A stretch of DNA of 6,249 nucleotides from CAZBZG01 sp964496245. GTDB lineage: Bacteria; Planctomycetota; SZUA-567. The translations under genes were made by a program, and so were the position numbers. This document shows positions 6,088 to 6,249 of the stretch, piece by piece; position 1 is the first letter of the stretch; each line of letters starts with the position of its first letter. The DNA lies in NCBI GenBank assembly GCA_964496245.1, contig CAZBZG010000278.1, positions 1 through 6,249 of the forward strand, read 5' to 3'. A model generated the notes under the pieces. It made no database searches. It worked only from the letters and a program-made list of their open reading frames with translations, and was not told the DNA's origin.

Positions 6088-6170
6088 GGAGGGCGGCAGA
6101 GATCACGAAGGCGAGTAGATGCGGGTCCGCCCCTGCGGCCAACGGTCAGGATCTGTCTCATCGATGTGGT

Positions 6171-6207
6171 GTCTCGCGAGACGCCCCCCCCCCGTAGGTC
6201 GAGACCT
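6171..6207. repeat. Palindrome, C10 tract and second inverted repeat
   Basis: GTCTCGCGAGAC (6171-6182) is a perfect 12-base palindrome. After one G comes a run of ten C (6184-6193), then AGGTC-GA-GACCT (6196-6207), a second inverted repeat. GTCTC of the first can also pair with GAGAC of the second (6201-6205). There is no T run, so it is not a standard terminator. The whole 6088-6249 tail has no supported gene. Confidence 0.5.
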
Positions 6208-6249
6208 CCCCTGTGGAGCGCCGCTTGGTGGATCTCGAACTCTCGCTGG

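Noticed and set aside
4737..6161. 474-codon minus-strand open frame
   Set aside because: It crosses the lyase end, the spacer and the TolC-tail gene in antisense; its Arg/Ser-rich N-terminal part is typical of a shadow frame.
6213..6249. Possible GTG start of another gene running off the right edge (MERRLVDLELSL), faintly like a SlyX N terminus
   Set aside because: There are only 12 codons, no ribosome binding site, and too little sequence to call a family.
1..6249. tRNA, rRNA, CRISPR array, insertion sequence
   Set aside because: I saw no cloverleaf or conserved tRNA loop, no rRNA motif, no regularly spaced repeats, and no transposase or terminal inverted repeats.

Overview
This is a GC-rich bacterial window. 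All recognisable genes lie on the + strand and all of them end in TGA. One protein has a Sec-type signal peptide and another carries the tail of an outer-membrane efflux (TolC/OEP) protein, so the host is Gram-negative. A large secreted heparinase II/III-like lyase with a zinc-ribbon insert, next to a cytoplasmic GH130 enzyme, is typical of polysaccharide-degrading Planctomycetota, Lentisphaerota, Verrucomicrobiota or related uncultured phyla. That placement is inference; no rRNA or marker gene is present.

Layout. (1) 1-326 is the 3' end of an unidentified gene that enters from the left. (2) 394-1755 encodes a 453-residue protein I cannot name: a beta-rich body plus a C-terminal jelly-roll, carbohydrate-binding-like domain. 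(3) 1790-2836 encodes a GH130 beta-mannoside phosphorylase/mannosidase. It starts 34 bases after gene 2 and is probably co-transcribed with it. (4) 2979-5600 is a single reading frame of 873 codons for a secreted heparinase II/III-family polysaccharide lyase, broken by one in-frame TAG at 4377-4379. Homology appears to run straight through the stop, so a conventional gene caller would report two pieces. (5) 5710-6087 encodes a 125-residue signal-peptide protein, possibly a lipoprotein, whose body is only the last helical hairpin of a TolC-family protein. A plausible sigma-70 promoter lies before it. (6) 6088-6249 holds no supported gene but has a palindrome, a C10 run and a second hairpin.

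Together, genes 2-4 look like part of a glycan-utilisation locus. The secreted lyase would cleave an acidic polysaccharide outside the cytoplasm, and GH130 would process mannose-containing oligosaccharides inside. The substrate cannot be read from the sequence. Gene 5 looks unrelated and separately transcribed.

The most notable observation is the isolated amber codon in an otherwise continuous lyase frame. It could be a recent nonsense mutation, an assembly or sequencing error, readthrough, or amber recoding. The lyase also seems to lack a histidine usually found in the C-terminal sheet domain, and the GH130 protein carries two substitutions in normally conserved active-site motifs.
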